A DNA stretch of 64,000 nt from Paraburkholderia sp. ZP32-5 (GCF_021390495.1 NZ_JAJEJP010000002.1:3061249-3125248), one strand, 5' to 3'; counted from the stretch's first letter, positions 45,664 to 55,109 are shown. Numbers and translations are program-made. The notes: generated by a model not told the origin, from the letters alone.

Positions 45664-46137
45664 TTACTGGCTGGCCCTGCGCACCATCATCGTCGTGGTC
45701 TTGCCCATCTGCACGCACTCGCCATGCTGATTGAACACGTCGATTGCGAACACGACGATGCCGCGGTCAGCGCGCTTCGTTTCGCGCCGTGATTCCACGC
45801 GCATGGTGGCGGTAATGCGATCGCCGCTCACGACAGCCTTCTTGTAGTCCCACGTCAGCGACAGCGTTGCGACGGCCTGCAAGTGCCACGCGCAGCGCAT
45901 TTTCATCGCATCGACGAGCGCCACGATCAACAGACCATGCGCGATACGCCGCTCGAAACCGAGCGCGCGCGCTGCTTCGTCATCCGTGTGAACCTCGTAG
46001 AAGTCGCCGCCGACGCCCGCGAAGGTGACGATGTTCGCATCGCTGATCGTCGCGCTGCCCAGCGCGATCGAATCGCCGACATCGAGGTCGTCGAAGCAGC
46101 GCCCGTTCACGTTCATTTCCTTGCTTACCGCATTCAT
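45664..46137 (-). CDS. MaoC-like (hot-dog) dehydratase, second copy
   Basis: A 157-aa hot-dog protein: FDDLDVGDSIALGSATISDANIVTFAGVGGDFYEVHTDDEAA and RRIAHGLLIVALVDAMKM hold the hydratase-2 motif (Asp-x4-His, then the AHGLL segment). These hydrate enoyl-CoA or mesaconyl-type CoA esters. The start overlaps the stop of the previous MaoC gene by 4 nt (ATGA). Last gene of the MFS/CoA-transferase/MaoC/MaoC transcript. Confidence 0.92.
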   Translation of the reverse strand: MNAVSKEMNVNGRCFDDLDVGDSIALGSATISDANIVTFAGVGGDFYEVHTDDEAARALGFERRIAHGLLIVALVDAMKMRCAWHLQAVATLSLTWDYKKAVVSGDRITATMRVESRRETKRADRGIVVFAIDVFNQHGECVQMGKTTTMMVRRASQ

Positions 46138-46589
46138 TGCGCAGTCACCCATTTGAGAATATGCATCGCCACGCCGACCAGCTCGCCATGCTGATTGACG
46201 ATACGAATCTCGGCCTCGGTGCGGCGGCGTTCGAGATCGGCTGACACGACCGTATAGTCGAGTCGGATCGTGTCGCCCGCGAAAACAGGCTTCAGGAAAC
46301 GTATGCGGTCATAGCCGAGCGACACGGGCGTCTCGCGATCGCGCACACCGTTCACGCGTTCGACGATGGCCGTCGAACAGGCTGACATATACGCCACCAT
46401 CAACGCACCGTGCGCGATCACGCGACCATATACGCTGGCCGCCATCGCCTGTTCATCGACGTGGTTCGGCGAACGGTCGCCGCTGATATCCGCGAAGGCG
46501 TAGATGGCAGCGGCGCTGACGTGCTTTTCGAGCGACACCGTGTCGCCGATACGCAGATAAAAATCGCTCATCGTCGTGTCCGTTTGCAT
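46134..46589 (-). CDS. MaoC-like (hot-dog) dehydratase, first copy
   Basis: A 151-aa hot-dog protein: YLRIGDTVSLEKHVSAAAIYAFADISGDRSPNHVDEQAM and GRVIAHGALMVAYMSACST carry the same Asp...His and AHG motifs as its neighbour. The ATG at 46589 overlaps the CoA-transferase stop (TGATG), showing coupling; ATG 46571 is an alternative. Two unequal MaoC copies in tandem suggest a heterodimer or two successive hydration steps. Confidence 0.92.
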   Translation of the reverse strand: MQTDTTMSDFYLRIGDTVSLEKHVSAAAIYAFADISGDRSPNHVDEQAMAASVYGRVIAHGALMVAYMSACSTAIVERVNGVRDRETPVSLGYDRIRFLKPVFAGDTIRLDYTVVSADLERRRTEAEIRIVNQHGELVGVAMHILKWVTAQ

Positions 46590-47809
46590 CAAGCCGATAC
46601 CGTCGCTTGCGTTGTTTGCGTCGTATGAGCGAGACCACGTCCGGCAACGACGCCGGCATCCGTCAGCGACTGGATCTGATCGCCCTGGTAGCCGAGTTCT
46701 TCGAGAATCTGCCGTGTATCGTGGCCGATCTCGATTGCCAGATGACGCACCGCCGGCACTTCGCCGTCGTAACGCAGCGGATGATTGATCAGCGTCGCCT
46801 TGCCGCTTTTGATGTCGACCGTTTCGAACACGCGGTTGTGCTTCGCCTGTGCGTCGTCGCGCAAATCGCTGTAGTCATGCACGGGCGCCCACCACATCGC
46901 TTTCGCATCGAGCGCGACGGCCAGCGCATCGAGGCTGTAGCGTTGCACCGCCGCGGCCGTGGCGCGCGCGTACGCATCACGCTGTTCGTAAGGATTGCAA
47001 TCGGCGAGCGCGCGCAAGCCGTCGTCGTCGAGTGCTTCGGCAAATACCGCGGGGCTGTTCAGCGAGATCGCTACCGCGCGATCGTCCGCCGTGCGATAGA
47101 TGCCATAAGGCGCCTGATGGAACCACGTCGACAGATGCGCGTCGCGCTCGAACACCGCCGCGCTCTTTTCGGCGGTCAGATAGTTGGTAATGGCCTCGGC
47201 TTGCAGATCGATGCCCGCATTGAACAGATTTCCCTCGACGCGCGTACCCTCGCCGGTCTTCATCCGCTTCACGTAGGCGCCGAGAATGCCCATCGCGAGC
47301 AGTGCGCCGCCGTGCTGGTCGCAGATCGCCGCGCCGACCGCCGTCGCACCGCCGCCCGATGCCGCCACGAGCCCGGTACGCGCCTGAATCATCAGATCCT
47401 GACCCGGCTTGTCGCGCATCGGCCCGGACCCGCCAAAGCCGCTCGCCGACGCGTAGATGATGCCGGGCTTGCGCGCCTTCACCGCCTCATAGCCGAGCCC
47501 CAGGCGATCCAGCACGCCGGGCCGGAAATTCTCGACCACGGCATCGGCCTGATCGATCAACTTCAACGCGATGTCGCGCCCCTGCTCCGATTTCAGGTCG
47601 AGCGCAATCACGCGCTTGTTGCGGTTCGCGCACAGGAAAAAGGCACTGACGTCTTCGATAAACACACCCGCGCCGGACCAGTGCCGCTCGTATGCGCCAT
47701 CGCGCGCCTCGATCTTGATGACGTCCGCGCCCATGTCGGCGAGATACTGGGTCGACGCCGGCCCTTGCAGATAGTGGCAAAAGCTGACGATGCGCATACC
47801 TTCAAGCAT
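46589..47809 (-). CDS. Family III CoA-transferase (CaiB/BaiF)
   Basis: A 406-aa enzyme: MLEGMRIVSFCHYLQGPASTQYLADMGADVIKIEA, ANRNKRVIALDLKSEQGRDI, ADAVVENFRPGVLDRLGLGYEAV and SGFGGSGPMRDKPGQDLMIQ. It would activate an imported acid to its CoA thioester for the MaoC and enoyl-CoA hydratase enzymes. Ribosome site GGAGAATGTA before ATG 47809; 34 bp downstream of the MFS gene. Confidence 0.95.
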   Translation of the reverse strand: MLEGMRIVSFCHYLQGPASTQYLADMGADVIKIEARDGAYERHWSGAGVFIEDVSAFFLCANRNKRVIALDLKSEQGRDIALKLIDQADAVVENFRPGVLDRLGLGYEAVKARKPGIIYASASGFGGSGPMRDKPGQDLMIQARTGLVAASGGGATAVGAAICDQHGGALLAMGILGAYVKRMKTGEGTRVEGNLFNAGIDLQAEAITNYLTAEKSAAVFERDAHLSTWFHQAPYGIYRTADDRAVAISLNSPAVFAEALDDDGLRALADCNPYEQRDAYARATAAAVQRYSLDALAVALDAKAMWWAPVHDYSDLRDDAQAKHNRVFETVDIKSGKATLINHPLRYDGEVPAVRHLAIEIGHDTRQILEELGYQGDQIQSLTDAGVVAGRGLAHTTQTTQATVSA

Positions 47810-47843
47810 TACATTCTCCAGATAGACATAGTTTCGAGGCGGC

Positions 47844-49127
47844 TCAGCGCGCGGAGCTGGCCGCAAGCGGCAGCGATGAAGCGGCGTGAGCCCGCCGCAC
47901 GCTGCTCGCCAACGCGACGGCCACGATCAACGCACCGCCCATGAACAGATACGAAGACGCCGGATCGCCCGTCAGGCCAGTCAGATAACCGACGGCATAG
48001 GAGCCGAGGAACGAACCCAACGCACCCACGCTATTGATCAATGCCAGCGCGCCACCCGCGACGGTACGCGGCAGCACTTCCGGTGCGATCGAGAAGAACG
48101 GCGGAAACACCACATACATCGCAATGCCGGCGAGCGTGAGCAGCGCAAACGACAGCCAGAAATTCGCCGGACCCACGAAATACAGCGCGAAAAACGACAC
48201 CGCGGCAATCGCGAGCGGCACCGCGACGAACAGCTTGCGGTTCTGCATGCGGTCCGACATCCATGCGACCGGCAGCATGCACACCACCGCGCCGAAGTAC
48301 GGCACGGCGGAAAGCCATCCGGTGTTGACCATACTCAGCGTCGCGCCATGCCGCAGAATGGACGGCAACCACAGCAGGAAACCGTAAAAGCCGAGGCTTT
48401 GAAAGAACAGCACGCCCGCGAGCTTCCACACCGCGAGCGTCTTGAATGCCTCGCGATAATTCTTCACCGGCGCCAGATCCTTCTGCTCGTCGGCCAGCGT
48501 ATTCTCGAGCGCCGTCTTTTCTTCACTGGTCAGCCAGTTCACTTGCGAAGGCCGGTCGCGCACGACGGCGATCCACACGAACGCCCACAGCACCGCCGGC
48601 AAACCTTGCGCAATGAACATCGCGCGCCAGCCCCACGACTGTACGAGGTAGCCGGAGACCACCGACATCCACAGGATGGTCGCGGGATTGCCAAGCAGAA
48701 AAATGGTATTGGCCCGCGAGCGCTCACGCTTGACGAACCAGTTGGACACATACACGAGCATGCAAGGCATCACGGCCGCCTCGACGATGCCAAGCCCGAA
48801 ACGCACGGCCATCAGCATCGGCACACTGGAGACGACACCCGTCAGCGCGGCGAGTCCGCCCCATGCGATCAGACTGAAGAAGATCAGACGACGCACGCTG
48901 CGCCGTTCCGCGTACATGCCGCCGGGAATCTGAAAGAAGAAATAGCCGAGGAAGAACAGCGAGCCGAGCAGCGAGGACGTCGCGCGGCTGATGCCGAGAT
49001 CGTGATCGATGCCTGCCGCCGCCGCAAAGCCATAGTTCGCGCGATCGAGATACGCAAGGCTGTACGTGATGAACGCGACCGGCAGGATGATCCACCATCG
49101 CTTGATAGGTAGGGCTGTTCCGGCCAT
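47844..49127 (-). CDS. MFS transporter, ACS family, LacI regulon
   Basis: A 427-aa 12-helix symporter: WWIILPVAFITYSLAYLDRANYGFAAAAGI, GYFFFQIPGGMYAERRSVRRL, GIVEAAVMPCMLVYVSNWFV and PPFFSIAPEVLPRTVAGGALALIN. It belongs with organic-acid and sugar-acid permeases. GGAGACAGAAG precedes ATG 49127. Two LacI-type operators lie 62-107 bp upstream. First gene of the leftward transcript. Confidence 0.94.
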   Translation of the reverse strand: MAGTALPIKRWWIILPVAFITYSLAYLDRANYGFAAAAGIDHDLGISRATSSLLGSLFFLGYFFFQIPGGMYAERRSVRRLIFFSLIAWGGLAALTGVVSSVPMLMAVRFGLGIVEAAVMPCMLVYVSNWFVKRERSRANTIFLLGNPATILWMSVVSGYLVQSWGWRAMFIAQGLPAVLWAFVWIAVVRDRPSQVNWLTSEEKTALENTLADEQKDLAPVKNYREAFKTLAVWKLAGVLFFQSLGFYGFLLWLPSILRHGATLSMVNTGWLSAVPYFGAVVCMLPVAWMSDRMQNRKLFVAVPLAIAAVSFFALYFVGPANFWLSFALLTLAGIAMYVVFPPFFSIAPEVLPRTVAGGALALINSVGALGSFLGSYAVGYLTGLTGDPASSYLFMGGALIVAVALASSVRRAHAASSLPLAASSAR

Positions 49128-49188
49128 CTTCTGTCTCCTGTTCTGGTTTGCTGTCGAGTTGGCCGCGACACGCAGCCTGCCGGGTCTC

Positions 49189-49377
49189 TGACAACGATTG
49201 CAAACACAATAGGCCCTGTTTGGCATCGTTGTCAATCAGATATCCTCTGGCTCCTTGCCGTCGTAAACCCTTAAAACCCCGCTAATTCTGGTGAATTTCA
49301 AAGCTTGTTAGCGCTATAGACACGCTTCAGAGGGCTTGCCATTCTCGAAAAATTGCCTCACAGTGACAACGTTGTCA
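49189..49377. promoter_or_regulatory. Three LacI-type operators in the divergent MFS/GH88 promoter region
   Basis: TGACAACGATTGCA (49189-49202), TGGCATCGTTGTCA (49221-49234, the same sequence inverted with small changes) and the perfect palindrome TGACAACGTTGTCA (49364-49377). The first two face the MFS start, the third lies 54 bp before the GH88 start. Spacing would permit looping. Confidence 0.85.
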
Positions 49378-49430
49378 GACACTTCAGACGACCCGGCAGC
49401 ATGTCGGGCGTGTACGTGAAAGGAGAGGAA

Positions 49431-50555
49431 ATGAGCAACTGGTTGACCGACGGCATCGCCGCGGCTGTGAGCAAAGTGGAAGCCCAGGCGAGCCGGGGCG
49501 GCGATTTCCCGCACATCACGCAAGACGGCAAGTGGTGTACGACACCCGATGGCGTATGGACCGGTGGATTCTGGGCGGGCCTGCTGTGGCTCAGTTACGA
49601 GGTGCAAAAAAGCGACGCGTTGCGCACAGCTGCCACATCGCTCACGGACCGTCTGCTACCGCGCGCGGCCGATGCCATCAATCACGATCTCGGCTTCATG
49701 TTCTATCCGAGCGCGGTGAAGGGCTGGCGCATCACCGGCGACGACCGCTATTTGCGTGCCGCGCTCACCGCCGCCGAAAGCCTCGCCGGGCAGTTCAATC
49801 CGCAAGGCGGCTTCATACCCGGCTGGGGCTTTTTCGGCAGCGAGGACTGGTCGGGCTCGGTGTTGATCGACACGTTGATGAATCTGCCGCTGCTCGTCTG
49901 GGCAGCCAATCACGGAGGCGATGCTCGTTTGCTCGAGGTTGTACATCGTCATGCGAAAACGGCGCTCGCCAATCATCAGCGCGAGGATGGTTCGGTCTTT
50001 CACGTGTACCGGTTCAACCCCGCCGATGGCACGCCGATCGCCGGCGATACCTATCAGGGCCTCGATGCCGCGAGCGCCTGGTCGCGCGGCCAGGGCTGGG
50101 CGCTCGCCGGCTTTGCGATGCTCGCGGATATGACCGGCTCGCAGGAATATCTGACGGCCGCGCTGCGCGTCGCGCGATATGTCGAAAGGCATCTGCCGCA
50201 AGACGGCGTCCCGCCGTGGGATTATTCGGCGGGTGGCACGCCGGTCAAGGACTCGTCGGCGGGTGCGATCACCGCGTACGGTTTTATCCGGCTCTGGGAA
50301 CTGACTACCGACGCGCGCCATCTCGATCTCGCCGAAACGATGCTCCAGGCGCTCTGCTCGCGCTGCCTGTTGCGCGACGACAGCGCGCCGATTCTCGCGC
50401 ATGCGACAGCGGACCTGCCGCATGGTCTCGGCATCGACGAATCGACGATCTACGGCGATTATTACTTCCTCAAGTCACTGCTTGCGCTGCGAGATATCAA
50501 GGACCAGCGTGAAAGCGGCGCGCGCGGTTCGTTCGTGCAGACCTCGGCCGGCTAA
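49431..50555 (+). CDS. GH88-family unsaturated glucuronyl hydrolase
   Basis: A 374-aa alpha/alpha-barrel enzyme without signal peptide. It starts at ATG 49431 after AGGAGAGGAA. Family motifs: GVWTGGFWAGLLWLSYE, HDLGFM with Asp86, GSVLIDTLMNLPLLVWAA with Asp147 (the two Asp are 61 residues apart, as Asp88/Asp149 in the Bacillus enzyme), HAKTALANHQREDGSVFHVY, TYQGLDAASAWSRGQGWALAGF and DGVPPWDYSAG. It releases 4,5-unsaturated uronic acid from oligosaccharides by vinyl-ether hydration. First gene of the rightward LacI-controlled transcript. Confidence 0.93.
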   Translation: MSNWLTDGIAAAVSKVEAQASRGGDFPHITQDGKWCTTPDGVWTGGFWAGLLWLSYEVQKSDALRTAATSLTDRLLPRAADAINHDLGFMFYPSAVKGWRITGDDRYLRAALTAAESLAGQFNPQGGFIPGWGFFGSEDWSGSVLIDTLMNLPLLVWAANHGGDARLLEVVHRHAKTALANHQREDGSVFHVYRFNPADGTPIAGDTYQGLDAASAWSRGQGWALAGFAMLADMTGSQEYLTAALRVARYVERHLPQDGVPPWDYSAGGTPVKDSSAGAITAYGFIRLWELTTDARHLDLAETMLQALCSRCLLRDDSAPILAHATADLPHGLGIDESTIYGDYYFLKSLLALRDIKDQRESGARGSFVQTSAG

Positions 50556-50592
50556 CACGCGGCAGGACAGGACGCCCATCAGGAAAATGATC

Positions 50593-51372
50593 ATGGATAC
50601 GATTAGCCAGCAACGCTTCGATTCGGTTACCGTGCTGACGCTGAACCGGCCCGAACGGATGAATGCGCTCAGCAAACCGCTGCTGCAAAACCTCGACGAA
50701 GCCTTTGCGAATCTTGCCGCCGACACGCGCACTCACGTGGTCGTGCTGACCGGCGCAGGGTCGAAGGCATTCTCCGCGGGAGCGGATATCAACGAGCAGC
50801 GCGACTTCTCGCCCGAGGATGCATATGCGCACATGCGTTGGGGTCAGGCGATTTTCGAGCGCATCGAGACGTTCGCCAAACCGACGATCGCCGCGATCAA
50901 TGGTGTCGCTTTCGGCGGCGGTCTGGAGTTGGCGCTGGCGTGCGACCTGCGAGTCGTCGCGGACACGGTGCGGCTCGGCCTGCCCGAAATCACGCTCGGA
51001 AGTTTTCCCGGTTGGGGCGGCACACAACGTCTGCCCGCGCTGATCGGTGCCTCGCGGGCGCTGCGAATGATGCTCGTGGGCGATCCAGTCTCCGCGCAAT
51101 GGGCGCTTGAAGCTGGTTTGGCAAACGAAGTCGTCGATGCGGGAATGCTGCTCGACCAAACACTGGCACTCGCCAATTCGATCGCACGTAATGCCGGCGA
51201 AGCGCTTGCCGAATTGAAATCGGTGGTTCGCACCGGGCTCCGTGAAGGTCGCGCGGCGGGTCTCGAAGCAGAAGCGCGAGGCGTTGGCGCGCTTTGGGGC
51301 TCGCCCGCGCAGAAAGCGGCGCAGCAAGCCTTCTTCGCTCGAAAGAAGGAAGCCGGCTCCGCTGCCGGCTAA
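50593..51372 (+). CDS. Enoyl-CoA hydratase/isomerase
   Basis: A 259-aa crotonase-fold enzyme. VTVLTLNRPERMNALSKPLLQNL at the N-terminus, oxyanion-hole segments GAGSKAFSAGADINE and AINGVAFGGGLELALACDLRV. The catalytic-Glu region reads LPEITLGSFPGWGGTQRLPALIG. ATG 50593 has AGGA 8 nt upstream; ATG 50587 is the alternative. 37 bp after the GH88 gene, hence same transcript. It probably acts on the CoA ester made by the regulon's CoA-transferase. Confidence 0.94.
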   Translation: MDTISQQRFDSVTVLTLNRPERMNALSKPLLQNLDEAFANLAADTRTHVVVLTGAGSKAFSAGADINEQRDFSPEDAYAHMRWGQAIFERIETFAKPTIAAINGVAFGGGLELALACDLRVVADTVRLGLPEITLGSFPGWGGTQRLPALIGASRALRMMLVGDPVSAQWALEAGLANEVVDAGMLLDQTLALANSIARNAGEALAELKSVVRTGLREGRAAGLEAEARGVGALWGSPAQKAAQQAFFARKKEAGSAAG

Positions 51373-51536
51373 CGCGAAGCATGCACCGTATTCCACGGTG
51401 TTGTTATCTTCCACGAACCCAATGAGGGGCCCCCCATCGGCGCGGTGAAATCCATGCGATCAGGACCTCGGCACGTGATACCGTAGCCGCAGCGCATTCC
51501 AGTCACATGTTCATACTCACCAGAGGACCTCTCGCC

Positions 51537-52736
51537 ATGCAGAATGAACCGAAAGACAGTGTCGATCGACGCAACTTCATGAAGACTGCGATTGCGCTGG
51601 TTGGCGCATCGTCCGCGCTTGTTACGCAGGCCGGCACTGCCTACGCGCAAAACGCAAATGCGCCGGCCGCCGGCTCGGCCACATCGCGCGGCACGGTCTA
51701 CACAGGCGATGTGATCGATGGCAAAAAGGTGATCAGCGCGCTCGATATCAACGACCTGCCACGCGGCACCAGGCAGATGTTCTATTTTCAGGGCGTGCAG
51801 ATGCCGACCGGCCAGCACTGGTACGTGTCGGTGATCGTCGTGCATGGAGCGAAGCCGGGCAAACGCGTCGCACTTATTAGCGGCGTGCATGGCGACGAGA
51901 TGAGTCCGGTGCACATGATTCAAAGCGTCGTGAGCCAGCTCGATCCGGCGCAGATGTCGGGAACCGTGCTCGCGGTGCTGGACGTATCGCGTCCCGCGCT
52001 CGAAGCGATGGAACGCCGTTGGCCCAATTCGGGCAGAGGCATCGACCTGATCGACATCAACCGCGAATGGCCGGGCAACGAGAACGGCGCGAGCGCGCCG
52101 AGCCGGCATGCGGGGCTGTTATTCAACCGGCTGCTGCGGCCCAATACCGACTATGCGCTCGACTGTCATACGGGCACGACCGGCATGGATATCACGTCGT
52201 TCAATCTGGCGCGGATGGAATTGCCCGAACCGCGCGCAATGGCCGAGCTGTTTCCGATCAAGCAGATCTTCGATAACCCCGCCTACCCGACGCTGCTCGC
52301 CAATGCGCTGATCAACGTGGGCATTCCGGCGATCACGCCTGAGATGGGCCCACCGCGGGTTCTCGATCTCGAGATGATTCCGTCGTTCGTCGAAGGCACG
52401 ATGAATGTGCTCAAACGTTATGGCGTGATTGCCGGACCGATGGGCCGTACCGGCAAAGATGTCGGGATCTTCGTCGGCAATAGCGGTCACACGGTGCTGT
52501 CGACGCATGGCGGATTCGTCGAGTTGCTGGTCAAACTGGACGACACGGTGTCGCCCGGGCAGAAGGTGGCAATCCAGCGCAATACATTTGGCGAAATAGT
52601 CGCGGAGTATACGAGCGGGATCGCCGGCAAAGTCACCGGGCTTCGCACCGATGCGACAGCGGAACCCGGCATTCCGCTCGTGATGATTCTTTACCAGAGC
52701 GCGACGAAAGAGAACCCGGAGGATTACGTCGAATGA
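51537..52736 (+). CDS. Tat-exported M14-like deacylase (succinylglutamate desuccinylase/aspartoacylase family)
   Basis: A 399-aa protein from ATG 51537. The N-terminus has a twin-arginine motif (DRRNFMKTAIALVGASSALV) followed by a hydrophobic stretch and AYAQ cleavage site, so it is exported folded. Zinc ligands of the family: LISGVHGDEMSP (His118, Glu121) and DCHTGT (His211). The C-terminal beta domain (VELLVKLDDTVSPGQKVAIQ) is as in aspartoacylases. It should hydrolyse an amide or ester in the periplasm. 164 bp after the hydratase gene on the same strand. Confidence 0.9.
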   Translation: MQNEPKDSVDRRNFMKTAIALVGASSALVTQAGTAYAQNANAPAAGSATSRGTVYTGDVIDGKKVISALDINDLPRGTRQMFYFQGVQMPTGQHWYVSVIVVHGAKPGKRVALISGVHGDEMSPVHMIQSVVSQLDPAQMSGTVLAVLDVSRPALEAMERRWPNSGRGIDLIDINREWPGNENGASAPSRHAGLLFNRLLRPNTDYALDCHTGTTGMDITSFNLARMELPEPRAMAELFPIKQIFDNPAYPTLLANALINVGIPAITPEMGPPRVLDLEMIPSFVEGTMNVLKRYGVIAGPMGRTGKDVGIFVGNSGHTVLSTHGGFVELLVKLDDTVSPGQKVAIQRNTFGEIVAEYTSGIAGKVTGLRTDATAEPGIPLVMILYQSATKENPEDYVE

Positions 52737-52759
52737 GCGCGCCGCGTTGACGCGCGAAT

Positions 52760-52955
52760 GGTGAGTATTTCCAGGAGTGGAGCGAACTCACTGTGAAAGG
52801 TGAGTTCTTCCAGGATGGTGAGCCGTTCCAGGAGACGGCAACACGGTATGTTTTAGAACGGTGAGGAATTCCAGGAGCTAAAACATAGGTGAAATCGATT
52901 CACGTTGTTCGGATCACCGAACAATTCACTTTCCACGCTCCTGAAAATCCTCACC
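52760..52955. repeat. Cluster of five iteron-like 17-mers, CAGGA class
   Basis: Plus-strand copies at 52760-52776, 52799-52815, 52817-52833 and 52860-52876, all ending TTCCAGGA, and one minus-strand copy at 52939-52955 (GGTGAGGATTTTCAGGA). Spacings are 39, 18, 43 and 79 bp. The cluster fills the gap between the deacylase and the converging envelope-protein gene. Confidence 0.88.
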
Positions 52956-52956
52956 G

Positions 52957-53457
52957 TCAGAACTTCACCTTGACCTGAAACCCGATCGTAAACGGCAGAT
53001 TATCTGAAGGAATCGGCGGCACCACGATGAAGTTCGCGCCAACGCGTTTGTAGCTGACCATCACGATAGGCGCGACCACCGGCCCGACCGTGTGATTGCG
53101 TCCAAGACCCCAGTTGCCGTAGTTGTAGCCGGAAATGATCCCGCCAATCGCCGCAAGTCGCACGATGCCCCAGTGCGCGAACTCCGGCGCCCAGACACCG
53201 CCACCATAATAGGAAGGCCGACGCAGCGAGTTGCGAAAGCCGCCGACCGTCAACGCCCATTGGTTGTTGAGCCAACATTCGACGCCGAGGCCGGGATTGA
53301 ACTGCTCGAAATCGGTACCCGGATCAGGATTGATGTGATACGAGCCGAGCATCGCATCGACCCATATGCCGCCTTCGCACCAGTTGCCCGCGTGCGCGGC
53401 GCAAGCCGCGAGACTCGCGACGAGCGCTACTGCGATATGTCGGAATTTCTTGTTCAT
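52957..53457 (-). CDS. Small envelope beta-barrel-like protein, function unknown
   Basis: A 166-aa precursor from ATG 53457: signal peptide MNKKFRHIAVALVASLAACAAHA, then short alternating strands (WVDAMLGSYHINPD, FNPGLGVECWLNNQWALTVGGF, YYGGGVWAPEFAHWGIVRLA) ending with an aromatic residue (GFQVKVKF). The C-terminal Phe and strand pattern suggest an outer-membrane barrel. The GSYHxNP...FNPGLGVE pattern is one I have seen in uncharacterised bacterial and phage proteins. Function unknown. Confidence 0.7.
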   Translation of the reverse strand: MNKKFRHIAVALVASLAACAAHAGNWCEGGIWVDAMLGSYHINPDPGTDFEQFNPGLGVECWLNNQWALTVGGFRNSLRRPSYYGGGVWAPEFAHWGIVRLAAIGGIISGYNYGNWGLGRNHTVGPVVAPIVMVSYKRVGANFIVVPPIPSDNLPFTIGFQVKVKF

Positions 53458-53742
53458 CTGCCGAAAGTGCATGGATTCTCCGTCACCGGTCGGGCGCCGG
53501 TGTCATTGCTGTTCTGGCGATCTGCTTGCTGCTCGTCGCGCACTGTACCTCAACCCGTGCGAGCGATGTTGGGAACAACACGCTCGCACGGCCGGACGCG
53601 GCACATGCCGCGCGGCCAAAACCGCAACGATAACGGACAACCGATGGCGAAGTGATGAATCGACGCGAATCGGCGATGCATTCGAGGCGTGCATCACGCA
53701 CGCCATCGGCGATGAACGTAAGGAAAGCGTCGGGGAAAAGAA

Positions 53743-54222
53743 CTACAGGCCGAGGTCCGACAGACTCGGATGATCGTCGGGACGGCGACCGAGCGGCCAG
53801 TGATAGAGGCGATCGGCTTCGCGAATCGGCAGATCGTTAATGCTCGCGTGACGATAGGCCATCAGCCCGTGCTCATTGAACTCCCAGTTCTCGTTGCCGT
53901 ATGAGCGGAACCAGTTGTTCGAATCGTCGTGCCATTCATACGCGAAGCGCACCGCGATGCGATTCTCGGTAAACGCCCACAGCTCCTTGATCAGGCGATA
54001 GTCGAGTTCCTTGGTCCACTTGCGGCGCAAAAGACCAACGATCGCCTCGCGGCCCTGGACGAATTCGCTGCGGTTGCGCCACACGCTGTCCGTTGTGTAG
54101 GCCAGCGATACGCGTTCGGGGTCGCGCGTATTCCAGCCGTCTTCCGCGGCGCGTACTTTCTTGATTGCGGTTTCGAGCGTGAACGGCGGCAGCGGCGGGC
54201 GGGTTTCGATTGTGTCGGCCAT
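53743..54222 (-). CDS. NTF2-like protein of the DUF1348 type
   Basis: A 159-aa SnoaL/NTF2-fold protein: [94 protein letters not shown] in outline. The WNTRDP and WRNR segments are hallmarks. GAGGAACCATC precedes ATG 54222. It follows a TetR gene by 13 bp, so it is probably the regulator's target. Function unknown. Confidence 0.9.
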   Translation of the reverse strand: MADTIETRPPLPPFTLETAIKKVRAAEDGWNTRDPERVSLAYTTDSVWRNRSEFVQGREAIVGLLRRKWTKELDYRLIKELWAFTENRIAVRFAYEWHDDSNNWFRSYGNENWEFNEHGLMAYRHASINDLPIREADRLYHWPLGRRPDDHPSLSDLGL

Positions 54223-54235
54223 GATGGTTCCTCTG

Positions 54236-54973
54236 TCAGGTAGCGGTACGCCGGGATGGCGACCGTCTGGTTGCGGGTTGGTTTGCAGACTTTCTGGTGG
54301 AATTTCTCGTCGGGCTATCCGCGGACTTCGCGGTCTCGGCATCGAGCAGCGTGCGCGCCGTGGTCTGTGCGTCGAGCGCCGCATCAGCTTCGCCACTCAC
54401 CAGCGCCACCGCGATCGCGCCGTCGAGCAGAATCAGCCACTGCCGCGCGAGACGCGCCGTGTGGCGCGCATCGATCGTCGATTCCGCCGCGAATGCATCG
54501 CATTGGGTTCGCACGAAATCGAGCAGACGCTCCTTGTGTTTGCGCGCGACGATCCGGATCGGGTCGTCGCACGATGCAATTTCGCCGGCCGCGTTCAGAA
54601 ACGCGCAGCCGTGGAAATCGTCCGATGCGAACCACTCGCGCAGCACGTCGAACATGCCGAGCAGGCGTTTGCGCGCGGTCTTGCCGCACTGCTGCGTACC
54701 GGTGATAAACCAGTTCATCCAGCGTTCGTCGCGCCGTTCGAGTGCGGCGGCAACCAGTGCATCTTTCGAACCGAAATGCGTGTAGAAGCTTTTGCGCGCG
54801 GCGCCGGACTGCCGCACGATCGCATCGACACCGGTCGCATGGATGCCGCCGGCGTAGATCAGCGCTTCGGCCGCATCGAGCAGCCGCTCGCGTGCATTGC
54901 CGGCTGGCACCGGGTCTTGTGCCAACTGAGACGCCAGATCGGGCGCCAGGTCATTTGAGGTTTCGCGTGTCAT
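54236..54973 (-). CDS. TetR-family regulator
   Basis: A 245-aa protein with an N-terminal Tet[56 protein letters not shown] in outline. The ligand-binding half includes [33 protein letters not shown] as in TetR_C_33-type regulators. The C-terminus ends in a basic Arg/Ser/Thr tail ([17 protein letters not shown]). Operon with the DUF1348-type gene. Start ATG 54973; no strong ribosome site. Confidence 0.92.
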   Translation of the reverse strand: MTRETSNDLAPDLASQLAQDPVPAGNARERLLDAAEALIYAGGIHATGVDAIVRQSGAARKSFYTHFGSKDALVAAALERRDERWMNWFITGTQQCGKTARKRLLGMFDVLREWFASDDFHGCAFLNAAGEIASCDDPIRIVARKHKERLLDFVRTQCDAFAAESTIDARHTARLARQWLILLDGAIAVALVSGEADAALDAQTTARTLLDAETAKSADSPTRNSTRKSANQPATRRSPSRRTAT

Positions 54974-55109
54974 GACCGAAAGGTAGAACGATCATTCTCC
55001 TTCGTCAAGTCTTTTATGTCTTCGCGTCGCCCGCGCGGTATGGGCACGCTTGCTGCTATCGTGACGAAGTTCGCCCAACGTTCGCTCACCCGTAACCGGA
55101 ATAGCTTCG

